From JAHDBG01 sp963922685 (GTDB lineage Bacteria; Pseudomonadota; Gammaproteobacteria; Chromatiales; Chromatiaceae), in assembly GCA_963922685.1 (NCBI GenBank), contig CAWUJM010000004.1:1-63816 (forward strand): a stretch of DNA of 63,816 bases, in the 5' to 3' direction. The notes under the pieces were generated by a model. The model was not told where the DNA came from. It saw only the letters and a list, made by a program, of their open reading frames with translations, and searched no databases. The position numbers were made by a program, and so were the translations under genes. This document shows positions 26,788 through 34,058 of the stretch, piece by piece (the first letter of the stretch is position 1; each line of letters begins with the position of its first letter).

Positions 26788-27789
26788 ATGTTATATATAA
26801 AAGAAGAGGATAAAGTAAAAAAGATCAGCCGCTGTTTTTATGTTACATCCGACAAAAGTAAGCAGCTCAGACAGTTGCACAGACTGTATTTTGTCAAAGA
26901 CACACAACTCAGAAAAATTAATATCACTGAAAACTGGTTCATTCTGGGACGCGAAGGAGACACTTACGGGGCAGGCATTATTGTACTTGAAGGTCGTGGC
27001 ATATTATTTGATAAACCCGGAGGAGACTATACGTTTACGATACCCGAAAACATCCGCACCATCCATATGGTTGCTATTGGTGCTGGTGGCAGTGGCGGAA
27101 GGAATGATGGGCAAGGCTTTGGAGGTGGTGGTGGTGGGCTTGCCGCTGTCATCAACCAATCTGTAACACAGCAAGAAAGATTAACTATTACCGTTGGCCG
27201 AGGCGGGAACGCCCTAACTGGAGATGTTACAGGTAAAGGTAGTGATGGTGAAAAGAGTAGTATTAAAAATTATATAAAAGCGGAAGGCGGTGGTGGTGGT
27301 GACATATATAAAAGTGGCAAAGGGGGAGGTACAGGTGGTCAGGGAGAAATTATCAAGGATCGAGCAACACATACCGCAGCCGTGATAGGCACAGGAGGAA
27401 ATGGGGGTAGTCAGACTGATGGTGGCGGTGGTGGTGGTGCAGCGGGTTATGGTGGATCAGGTGGTCATGGTGGAGGACAGGAAGCAAGCCAATCTGGTCA
27501 ACAAGGGGGAGGTGGCGGTGGTGGTAGCGGCTCAAACAGTAATCACTCAGAAGGTGTCGGCGGGATGGGAGGTGGTGTCAGTCCCTTTGGTAAAGGAGCC
27601 GACGGCGATGCAGGTCTATCAAATGAAACAATTGATGGAGAACCTGGTATAGGTGGGAGTATAAAAACATCCTATCAAGATAAATGTTATGGCGGTGGCA
27701 GCGGTGGTGCTGATTATCCGAGTAGTACTGTAGCTGCGCAAAATGGTGCTGTACTGATCTGCTGGGGCGAACCACTCCCGATTACCTGA
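26788..27789 (+). CDS. Glycine-rich adhesin-like protein of the eCIS
   Basis: A 333-residue protein. The N-terminal ~75 residues are basic and possibly an attachment domain. Then YTFTIPENIRTIHMVAIGAG opens a glycine-rich region (about 80-325). It has many runs of Gly such as GFGGGGGGLAAV, GGGGGGAAGYGGSGG and a C-terminal GAVLICWGE strand. The pattern matches glycine-rich tip domains of phage adhesins, in which parallel polyglycine-II helices form a sandwich exposing variable loops (as in gp38 of T-even phages). In this position it is a plausible receptor-binding tip for the short fibre. There is no signal peptide, consistent with particle assembly in the cytoplasm. Confidence 0.7.
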   Translation: MLYIKEEDKVKKISRCFYVTSDKSKQLRQLHRLYFVKDTQLRKINITENWFILGREGDTYGAGIIVLEGRGILFDKPGGDYTFTIPENIRTIHMVAIGAGGSGGRNDGQGFGGGGGGLAAVINQSVTQQERLTITVGRGGNALTGDVTGKGSDGEKSSIKNYIKAEGGGGGDIYKSGKGGGTGGQGEIIKDRATHTAAVIGTGGNGGSQTDGGGGGGAAGYGGSGGHGGGQEASQSGQQGGGGGGGSGSNSNHSEGVGGMGGGVSPFGKGADGDAGLSNETIDGEPGIGGSIKTSYQDKCYGGGSGGADYPSSTVAAQNGAVLICWGEPLPIT

Positions 27790-27798
27790 GAAAAAAAC

Positions 27799-28212
27799 AT
27801 GGTCGTAAATCAGGGTACACTTTCAGTCGGCATGATTCAGACAGCACCGCCAACTCCGGTCAGTAATCCGCAACAATCAAAAACAAAAAAAATGAAGGTA
27901 CAGGGGCAATGTGTCAGTGTACAGAAGGATGTTGATGACACACTGAAAAAGTTTTATCCGGCCTGGCCGTATATCAATGCCTCTTTTACCATACCCGGCA
28001 CACTCAAATATGACAAAATCAGTAAGATACAATTATGCAAAAAACTCAAAGTCGGCGGTAAACCCGTCGTTAAAATGGGTGAGGTAAAATGCGAGTTCAA
28101 AAAACTGGTTGGTGCCATGATACCGCCCCCTGTCTCAACACCGGACAATGCACCATCCTACCAGGCAAGTATCAATCTGAATCCGACACATGGCAAACTC
28201 AAATCAGCTTAG
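27799..28212 (+). CDS. PAAR-like spike-tip protein (Afp10-like, tentative)
   Basis: A 137-residue protein of short beta-like segments: GTLSVGMIQTAPP, CVSVQKDVDDTL, ASFTIPGTLKY, GGKPVVKMGEVKCEF and a final YQASINLNPTHGKL. This spacing, with a metal-like Cys pair and GGKPV followed by a Pro-rich loop, resembles PAAR-like proteins that sharpen VgrG spikes in injection systems. It sits before the sheath rather than after gp25 as in Afp. An alternative is an unrelated small baseplate factor. Confidence 0.55.
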   Translation: MVVNQGTLSVGMIQTAPPTPVSNPQQSKTKKMKVQGQCVSVQKDVDDTLKKFYPAWPYINASFTIPGTLKYDKISKIQLCKKLKVGGKPVVKMGEVKCEFKKLVGAMIPPPVSTPDNAPSYQASINLNPTHGKLKSA

Positions 28213-28313
28213 CCTGAGTTATATACAGATATCACTTCACAAAGGAGATTGTCACCAGAACTGTAATCTTTATATCTTAACAATTTTTATCAACAGACCT
28301 GAAGGAAACCATT

Positions 28314-30092
28314 ATGGCTCAATATAAAACACCTGATGTTTACGTTTTCGAAAGATCACTGATGCCACCCTCTGTGGCAGAAGTGGCCACCGCTATACCA
28401 GCATTCATCGGATATACTGAAAAAATTGAAGATAGTAAGGGTGAATCTATCTGCAATATCCCGAAGCGCGTCACCAACATGGTCGAATACGAAAAAATAT
28501 TCGGTGGCCCTTATCTGGAATCATTCAAAGTCAGTCAGATCAAAGGGAGTGATGAGTTTATTTTAGACACAGGCACTGCCAAATTGGCCAGTTTTTTCCT
28601 GTACCAGGCACTCAGTCACTTTTTCGCCAATGGGGGTGGTGCCTGCCATATTGTCAGTATCGGTGGCTATGACACAGCAACGAAAGAAGATACTGCATTC
28701 ACTGCAGCGATAGATACGTTAAACAAGAAGGATGAAGTCACTCTGATTTCCTGTCCGGAATCTGTCTTGTTGCCAGAAAAGAAACATTATGTTGTACAGA
28801 CACATAGTCTGCAGCATGCAAAGGCACGTCAGGATCGGTTTGCGCTGTTAGATGTCTCCATGGATTTAGACAAAGCACGTGATATCAGAGGTGATGCTGC
28901 AGCGTTCCGTGATAATGTTGCAGGAAAAACAGATGAACTGAAATATGCTGCCAGTTATTATCCTTATCTCAGTACATTGATCGCCCGTTCCTATGAAGAA
29001 AAATCGGTAAAAGTCTCTTATTATAAAGATGCCAATGGCAAATCGACTAAGATTGAGGTCGAGACCTTGAACAAGGTCCAGGCCCTGGCCCAGGACCTGT
29101 TCCAGATGGTCGAGACCGAGCCCGAGACCAAGCAACTGGCCAAAGAGTTGACCTCGGCCTTGAAAAAAGCCGAAACCGAAACCGAAACCGCAGACAAAAC
29201 CGAAACCGCAGACAAAACCGAGGCTCTGGCCAAGGCCAGGACCCTAGACAAAGCCAAGGACAAGGCCAAGGAGTTGACCTTGGTCTTGGAAAAAGCCGCA
29301 GCCGAGGCTCCAGCCAAGACTCTGGCCGAAGCCAAGGCCAAGGCCGAGGCTCTGGCCTTGGCCTTAGAAAAAGCCTCAGCCGAGGCTTCGGCCAAGGTTC
29401 TGGCCTTGACCACGACCACGACCACGATGGCTGCTTTAAATGACCCGGATGATGAGAACGCATCAACAGCGGCCTATAATCAGGTCAAGACGGCACTCAG
29501 CCAGAATTATCTGATTCTGCCGCCGACCCCTGCAATCGCGGGCATCATGGCGAAGACTGATGCGGAACGTGGTGTCTGGAAGGCTCCGGCGAATGTACCC
29601 GTGACCAAGGTTGCAGAACCTGTCGTTGCTATAGATAACTCGGAACAGGAAGATCTGAATGTTGACGTGATTGCCGGTAAATCAATCAATGCGATCCGGG
29701 AATTTGTTGGCAAAGGCACTTTAGTCTGGGGTGCGAGAACCTTGGCAGGGAATGATAATGAATGGCGTTATGTGCCGGTCAGGCGTCTGTTTAATATGGT
29801 CGAAGAATCCATCCAGAAATCGACGGCGTTCGCGGTATTCGAACCGAACACACCTTTTACCTGGCTGAAGATCAGGACAATGATCGAAAGCTATCTGGAA
29901 AGTCTGTGGCAACAGGGTGCCCTGTTTGGTACCACACCGGACGAGGCCTTTTTTGTTAATGTCGGACTCGGTCAGACCATGACTGAAGATGATATCAATA
30001 ATGGTCTGATGAAGATTGATATCGGCCTGGCTGCTGTACGTCCGGCTGAATTTATCATACTCACCTTCATGCATAAAGCATTAGAGACCTGA
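28314..30092 (+). CDS. Contractile tail sheath protein
   Basis: A 592-residue phage-type sheath subunit that contracts to drive the inner tube through a target envelope. The N-terminus (YKTPDVYVFERS, then PAFIGYTE) and C-terminus (NTPFTWLKIRTMIESYLESLW, QGALFGTTPDEAFFV, DIGLAAVRPAEFIILTF) are canonical. Residues about 246-372 are a Lys/Ala/Glu/Leu/Thr low-complexity insertion with internal repeats, not expected in a sheath. Only one sheath gene is present, against three in Afp and PVC. A good ribosome-binding site (AAGGAAA) precedes ATG. Confidence 0.92.
   Translation: MAQYKTPDVYVFERSLMPPSVAEVATAIPAFIGYTEKIEDSKGESICNIPKRVTNMVEYEKIFGGPYLESFKVSQIKGSDEFILDTGTAKLASFFLYQALSHFFANGGGACHIVSIGGYDTATKEDTAFTAAIDTLNKKDEVTLISCPESVLLPEKKHYVVQTHSLQHAKARQDRFALLDVSMDLDKARDIRGDAAAFRDNVAGKTDELKYAASYYPYLSTLIARSYEEKSVKVSYYKDANGKSTKIEVETLNKVQALAQDLFQMVETEPETKQLAKELTSALKKAETETETADKTETADKTEALAKARTLDKAKDKAKELTLVLEKAAAEAPAKTLAEAKAKAEALALALEKASAEASAKVLALTTTTTTMAALNDPDDENASTAAYNQVKTALSQNYLILPPTPAIAGIMAKTDAERGVWKAPANVPVTKVAEPVVAIDNSEQEDLNVDVIAGKSINAIREFVGKGTLVWGARTLAGNDNEWRYVPVRRLFNMVEESIQKSTAFAVFEPNTPFTWLKIRTMIESYLESLWQQGALFGTTPDEAFFVNVGLGQTMTEDDINNGLMKIDIGLAAVRPAEFIILTFMHKALET
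29050..29430 (+). repeat. Low-complexity repeat insertion in the sheath gene
   Basis: The DNA is built of short degenerate units such as GCCAAGGCC, GAAACC, GCCGAGGCT and ACCACG. It encodes alternating Glu-Thr, Ala-Lys-Ala and Ala-Leu blocks that would form a charged helix. Codon use (GCC, AAG, GAG, CTG/TTG) differs sharply from the flanking sheath sequence. It stays in frame. Confidence 0.85.
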
Positions 30093-30150
30093 TCTTAATG
30101 CACTTCCTTTCTTTCTGAACATATATCTATACGCAACTGGAGAATAACAG

Positions 30151-30597
30151 ATGGCAACTACCGTTGAGGATATTAAGGCCAGCTACCCGATACCGGTCTA
30201 TCGTTTTACCGTAAATGTTGGTGATGAGAGTATGGCCTTTTCAGAGGCATCCGGACTGGATATCGGTTACGAAACGATTACTTATAAAGATGGTCTGGGC
30301 AAGATCCATATGCCGGGTCAGCCCACTGATGTGGACATTACTCTGAAACGGGGTCTGGTGCGGCAGAAAAGTCAATTATACGACTGGATCAGTGAAACCA
30401 GCCTGAACCTGATTAACAAACGGGATATCACGATTTCACTCACGGATGAGACTGCTTCTGAAATCCTGGTGACCTGGACCGTGAATAATGCGTTTCCGAC
30501 CAAGCTGTCCGGCCCGAGCTTTGATGGCAGCTCCAACGAGGTCAGTATTGAAACTCTGGAACTGCGTGCCGATAAGGTGAAGATCACCTTTGCTTAA
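30151..30597 (+). CDS. Inner tube protein 1 (gp19-like, Afp1/Pvc1-type)
   Basis: A 148-residue member of the phage T4 gp19 tube family. The start YPIPVYRFTVNVG, then FSEASGLDIGYETITYKDG, DVDITLKRGLV and a C-terminal EVSIETLELRADKVKITFA match Hcp-like tube subunits that stack as hexameric rings. It lies 58 bases after the sheath and just before a strong hairpin. It is probably the most abundant structural protein with the sheath. Confidence 0.92.
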   Translation: MATTVEDIKASYPIPVYRFTVNVGDESMAFSEASGLDIGYETITYKDGLGKIHMPGQPTDVDITLKRGLVRQKSQLYDWISETSLNLINKRDITISLTDETASEILVTWTVNNAFPTKLSGPSFDGSSNEVSIETLELRADKVKITFA

Positions 30598-30610
30598 TGA
30601 AAGCACAGAC

Positions 30611-30638
30611 CATCCGGCAGAATTATCTGCCGGATGGT
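30611..30638 (+). terminator. Perfect 12-bp hairpin between the tube genes (attenuator or mRNA stabiliser)
   Basis: CCATCCGGCAGA and TCTGCCGGATGG pair perfectly around loop ATTA, 13 bases after the first tube gene stop. Only a weak T-rich stretch (AAGTTT) follows, so it is likely a partial terminator or an RNA-stabilising structure. That would raise sheath and tube-1 transcript levels relative to baseplate genes. Confidence 0.65.
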
Positions 30639-30665
30639 AAGTTTACAGATACAGGAACTTAACCT

Positions 30666-31133
30666 ATGCTCGCAGACCGTGGCTTTCCTGTCGTTGGTTA
30701 TCATTTTGTGGTATCTATTATATCGGCAGGTATTCCTAATCCGGTTGACATAGAATTCCGTGAAGTCAGTGGCCTGAAGATGACACGATCAGTCACGACA
30801 TTCGGTAATATGACCAGCGTGGAACCGGTGATTCCGCGCCAGAACCTGATTCTGAAACGTGGCATCTTCACCTCATCCAGCCCGCTCACGCTGGGTAATG
30901 TGGCTGAATCACTGATGTGGCGTAACAGATTGTTACGCAAAGATATCCTGGTCAGCGCATTAGACAGCGATAAGGTACCCATGAATGCCTGGATCGTGAC
31001 CAATGCGTATCTGGAATCCTGGGAATGGGATGGACTGAATGCTGATAGTAATGAGTTACTGATAGAGTCTATGAGCTTCAAATACAGTGGTATCAAATAT
31101 ACGCCGTTAAAACTGACAAAAAATGTTCCCTGA
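30666..31133 (+). CDS. Inner tube protein 2 (gp19-like, Afp5/Pvc5-type)
   Basis: A 155-residue second tube-family protein: YHFVVSIISAGIPN, FREVSGLKMTRSV, NLILKRGIF and a C-terminal ELLIESMSFKYSGIKYTPL. In Afp/PVC the divergent tube protein at this position forms the junction ring between baseplate/spike and tube. Here it is separated from tube 1 by the hairpin, consistent with lower expression. Confidence 0.88.
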   Translation: MLADRGFPVVGYHFVVSIISAGIPNPVDIEFREVSGLKMTRSVTTFGNMTSVEPVIPRQNLILKRGIFTSSSPLTLGNVAESLMWRNRLLRKDILVSALDSDKVPMNAWIVTNAYLESWEWDGLNADSNELLIESMSFKYSGIKYTPLKLTKNVP

Positions 31134-31218
31134 CCTGTTCAGGTTCTCCTTTAAACATATAAATTTTATCCTGTATCTTTCTTACTGTAGAGCTTTGTTA
31201 AAGTTAAAGTGAATTAAT

Positions 31219-31392
31219 ATGCCTGATCAGCCTGAAGTGAATATCGGCAATATGAGTATAAACGCCTCGGTTTGTGGCGAGCAGAATACAGATACCGGCA
31301 CGGATACTGCAGCAAACCAGGCACCTGCCACAGGGCCGGGGGTCAGCAATTGTGACTGCCTTGAGTCTTATGAGCTCAGAAAGAGATATTGA
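31219..31392 (+). CDS. Tiny eCIS protein (DUF5908/Afp6-like)
   Basis: A 57-residue frame from ATG 31219 to TGA 31390-31392, starting MPDQPEVNIGNMSINASV and ending NCDCLESYELRKRY. The size, the N-terminal short strand, the acidic/Pro-Ala linker and the basic C-terminal helix fit the DUF5908-type small protein found between tube and Afp7 genes in many eCIS loci. The next gene starts three bases after its stop. Role unknown; I base the call on position and layout. Confidence 0.6.
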   Translation: MPDQPEVNIGNMSINASVCGEQNTDTGTDTAANQAPATGPGVSNCDCLESYELRKRY

Positions 31393-31395
31393 TGC

Positions 31396-31944
31396 ATGTC
31401 TTCCAGTACCTCTTATATTGACCCGACACGTAATTCATCATCCATTCCGATGATGAAGATCACGGCATACAAGGAACCCAAACGGGTCACGAAAAAAGGC
31501 AGCCTTGTCCTGCCCTATGATGATGCCTCTCTGGATCTGACCCTGAAAAACGCAGTCTATACCCCGGATACCATCCGGGAAGAAAGTGGCCGTATTCGTT
31601 TTATCAAGGCCTGTCCGACTGACCTGAATATCACGTTCCTGCTGGATGATACGACCTTTTCTAATTTGCTGGCATATCCTATGCCACGCACATCTTTTCC
31701 GGACAGTGTGGATGAAAAGATAAAACAATTTCAGAAATTATGTCATACAATTGACCCGAAGACCAGAGAGCCATTTTATCTTTCAATCAAATCATTGTCG
31801 ATTCCGTTATTTGATAACGCCAGTAACATATTTGATGGTGTGTTAGGCTCAGCACAGATTAAGACGGAACTGGTTGATCTGACCGGTAGTCGTGTCAAGG
31901 CAAAGATTATCTGTACCTTCAAACATTCAGCAGTACCGAAATAA
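31396..31944 (+). CDS. Baseplate hub protein, Afp7-like, lacking LysM
   Basis: A 182-residue protein at the Afp7/Pvc7 position (tube to spike). The order of strands PMMKITAYKE, GSLVLPYDDASLDLTL, DLNITFLLDDTTF and a C-terminal GSAQIKTELVDLTGSRVKAKIICTF fits the N-terminal domain of Afp7-type proteins, which resembles phage gp53-like adaptors. The C-terminal LysM domain common in this family is absent: the protein stops after KHSAVPK. It probably links the inner tube to the spike hub. Confidence 0.75.
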   Translation: MSSSTSYIDPTRNSSSIPMMKITAYKEPKRVTKKGSLVLPYDDASLDLTLKNAVYTPDTIREESGRIRFIKACPTDLNITFLLDDTTFSNLLAYPMPRTSFPDSVDEKIKQFQKLCHTIDPKTREPFYLSIKSLSIPLFDNASNIFDGVLGSAQIKTELVDLTGSRVKAKIICTFKHSAVPK

Positions 31945-31957
31945 CAAGGGTTAAACT

Positions 31958-33643
31958 GTGTACCAGGTCATTATTAAGGTTAAGGGTACAGATGTCACCA
32001 AAGATATTGATCTGCAATGGATAGAATGTCATAGCCGGATCAATCATATACCTGAACTCAGAATCAGAATCACGGAAGGGCCGGCACAAACAACAGAGTT
32101 CAAGCAGGTTGATAGTGGTAAATTTGCTATCGGCAAAGAAATTCAGGTACATGCCGGGATTGCGGATAAAGAAAAACCGATCTTTTCCGGCATCATCACA
32201 GAACAACATCTCGGCCTGGATCAGATGGTGTATCTGGATATCGTGGCCTGTGGCGATGCAATAAAACTGACCGAAGGCCCGGTAAACTTGTTATTTGAGC
32301 CGAAAAAATCTGATAAAGATATCATCGGCAAGATCTTCAGCAATGCCAAACTGAGTGCTAAGGTTGCTGACAGTAAGATCAAACATGGCCAATATTTCTG
32401 TTATCAGCAGACCCCCTGGCGTACCCTGATGGCTCGCGTGCTGGCGAATGGCTTTTTGTTTGCTGCTTTGCCGGATAAGAATGAGATCATTGATCCAGTA
32501 AAACACAGCCCGAAGACCCATAAGGTTTCATTATTAGATAGTGGCTTGCAAACATTTGAATTAAGACAGGATGCGCGTTCTGTCATCAAAAAGACTCAGG
32601 TGACTGCCTGGGATATCAAAAAACAGGCAAGACAGAAACCGGTCAATGGCAGTGCTTCTCTCAGCAAGCTGACCGGATCCGGCAAAGAAGATCTGAAGCT
32701 CAGCGATTATCTGCATCAGGATGCTGCCCCGTTAAGCCCGGAAGAAGTAACCGCAAAGGCAAATGCCCAGCAGGTCTATCGCACACTGGATCGTTTTCAG
32801 GGTACGTTACAGTTTGATGCTGAAACCTTCAGTAACAAGATCACAGATCAGATCAGGCTGGCAGAGGTCGTTGATCTGCAGGACTTCGGTAACACCTGTT
32901 CCGGTAAATATCTGGTAACGGGTATCCGGCACAGCCGGGCAACCAGTGGCTGGCAGATCAGGCTCACGCTGGGTGTACCACTGAATTATACGCTGTTTTC
33001 TGACTGGTTCCGGCCACCTCCGGTGCCCAATCTGACTGGTAAGGTCGCAGATTTTAAGGAAGATCCGGAAAAACTGGAACGTATTCCGGTCTGGCTGCCC
33101 ACGATCACGGATGATAATAAAAAGGTGGTCTGGGCACGCCTGTTAAGTCCATTTGCGAGTGCCGGTGAAGGGCTGCATCTGCCCCCTAATAAAGATGACG
33201 AAGTGATTGTCGGCTTTATTGGCGGCGATAGTCGATACCCGGTGATCTTAGGGGCGGTACATAATCCGAAACTCAAGCCCCCGCTGGCTTATGACAAGGA
33301 GAATGCGAAAAAAGGCCTGATATTTAAGGACCCGGGAGATAAGGAGGGTAAAAAAGGCCCACTGGCTGCACTCCATTTTGACAGTAAAAAAAAGGTCATG
33401 CGGCTGCAGGGTGGCAAACAGGCTGGCCTGAATCTGGATGATAAGGCCGGGCCTGATCTGCATTTTACTAAAGACAGCAAAGACTCTTTTGACAAGGGCT
33501 CAGCACTCAGCAGTATCGTCATTGCAGAAAAAGAGATCAGTCTGACCGCAGATAAAAAACAACAACAGACGCTGGCGAAGAATATGGATATCAAAGTTGA
33601 TGGCAATGTCACGGTGAAGACCACCCTGATGGAGATCAAATAA
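31958..33643 (+). CDS. Spike protein, VgrG/gp27-gp5-like (Afp8-type)
   Basis: A 561-residue protein starting at GTG (AAGGGTTAAACTGTG). Residues 1-340 are gp27-like hub domains (IPELRIRITEG, IFSGIITEQH). A gp5-type OB fold follows at about 345-440: RIPVWLP, VVWARLLSPFASAGEG, NKDDEVIVGFIGGD and RYPVILGAVHNPK. A C-terminal Lys/Asp-rich beta-prism with GNVTVKTTLMEIK ends the spike. It should trimerise at the particle tip, capped by a PAAR-like protein. Its stop overlaps the gp25 start by one base. Confidence 0.92.
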   Translation: MYQVIIKVKGTDVTKDIDLQWIECHSRINHIPELRIRITEGPAQTTEFKQVDSGKFAIGKEIQVHAGIADKEKPIFSGIITEQHLGLDQMVYLDIVACGDAIKLTEGPVNLLFEPKKSDKDIIGKIFSNAKLSAKVADSKIKHGQYFCYQQTPWRTLMARVLANGFLFAALPDKNEIIDPVKHSPKTHKVSLLDSGLQTFELRQDARSVIKKTQVTAWDIKKQARQKPVNGSASLSKLTGSGKEDLKLSDYLHQDAAPLSPEEVTAKANAQQVYRTLDRFQGTLQFDAETFSNKITDQIRLAEVVDLQDFGNTCSGKYLVTGIRHSRATSGWQIRLTLGVPLNYTLFSDWFRPPPVPNLTGKVADFKEDPEKLERIPVWLPTITDDNKKVVWARLLSPFASAGEGLHLPPNKDDEVIVGFIGGDSRYPVILGAVHNPKLKPPLAYDKENAKKGLIFKDPGDKEGKKGPLAALHFDSKKKVMRLQGGKQAGLNLDDKAGPDLHFTKDSKDSFDKGSALSSIVIAEKEISLTADKKQQQTLAKNMDIKVDGNVTVKTTLMEIK

Positions 33644-34032
33644 TGACAACGACTTATACCAGCTGGTATTTTCCGCCGACCTTTAAGAAACCGGGCATCA
33701 GCCCGGAGATGGTGTCAGGTGAGTCCAGTATTGATCAATCCATTTATGTCATACTCAACACCTGTCTTGGTGAACGTCTGCTGGATGAATCCTATGGCAG
33801 CCATCTGAGTGAATATCTGTTTGAGCACATGGATGACATGATATTAGCTGATATCCGGGAAGATATTGCGCGTGCGATTGAAATGCATGAGCCCCGGGTC
33901 ACACTGGAACAGATTCAGTTTGATACCAGTCAGATTTATCAGCAGCAGCTGAACATCGACATCCGTTATCAGGTTGCAGACAGTTCCGAACTGCGTACCA
34001 TGACCTATCCGCTAGCCCTGACACCAGTGTAA
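33643..34032 (+). CDS. Baseplate wedge protein gp25-like (Afp9-type)
   Basis: A 129-residue GPW/gp25 family protein. The core is SIDQSIYVILNTCLGERLLDESYGSHLSEYLFEHMD, containing the glycine and acidic residues typical of gp25, followed by IREDIARAIEMHEPRV and short beta strands. It nucleates sheath polymerisation from the baseplate. It is coupled to the spike gene (TAATG) and precedes the two large baseplate genes. Confidence 0.92.
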   Translation: MTTTYTSWYFPPTFKKPGISPEMVSGESSIDQSIYVILNTCLGERLLDESYGSHLSEYLFEHMDDMILADIREDIARAIEMHEPRVTLEQIQFDTSQIYQQQLNIDIRYQVADSSELRTMTYPLALTPV

Positions 34033-34058
34033 CCTGACGCCGGAACGTGACATTCATC

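Noticed and set aside
27401..27652. Val/Met-rich alternative frame in the glycine-rich gene
   Set aside because: A by-product of GGT/GGN repeats read out of frame.
28866..29466. Minus-strand frames across the sheath repeat region
   Set aside because: Low-complexity shadows of the repeat insertion; the plus-strand sheath frame is continuous and has conserved ends.
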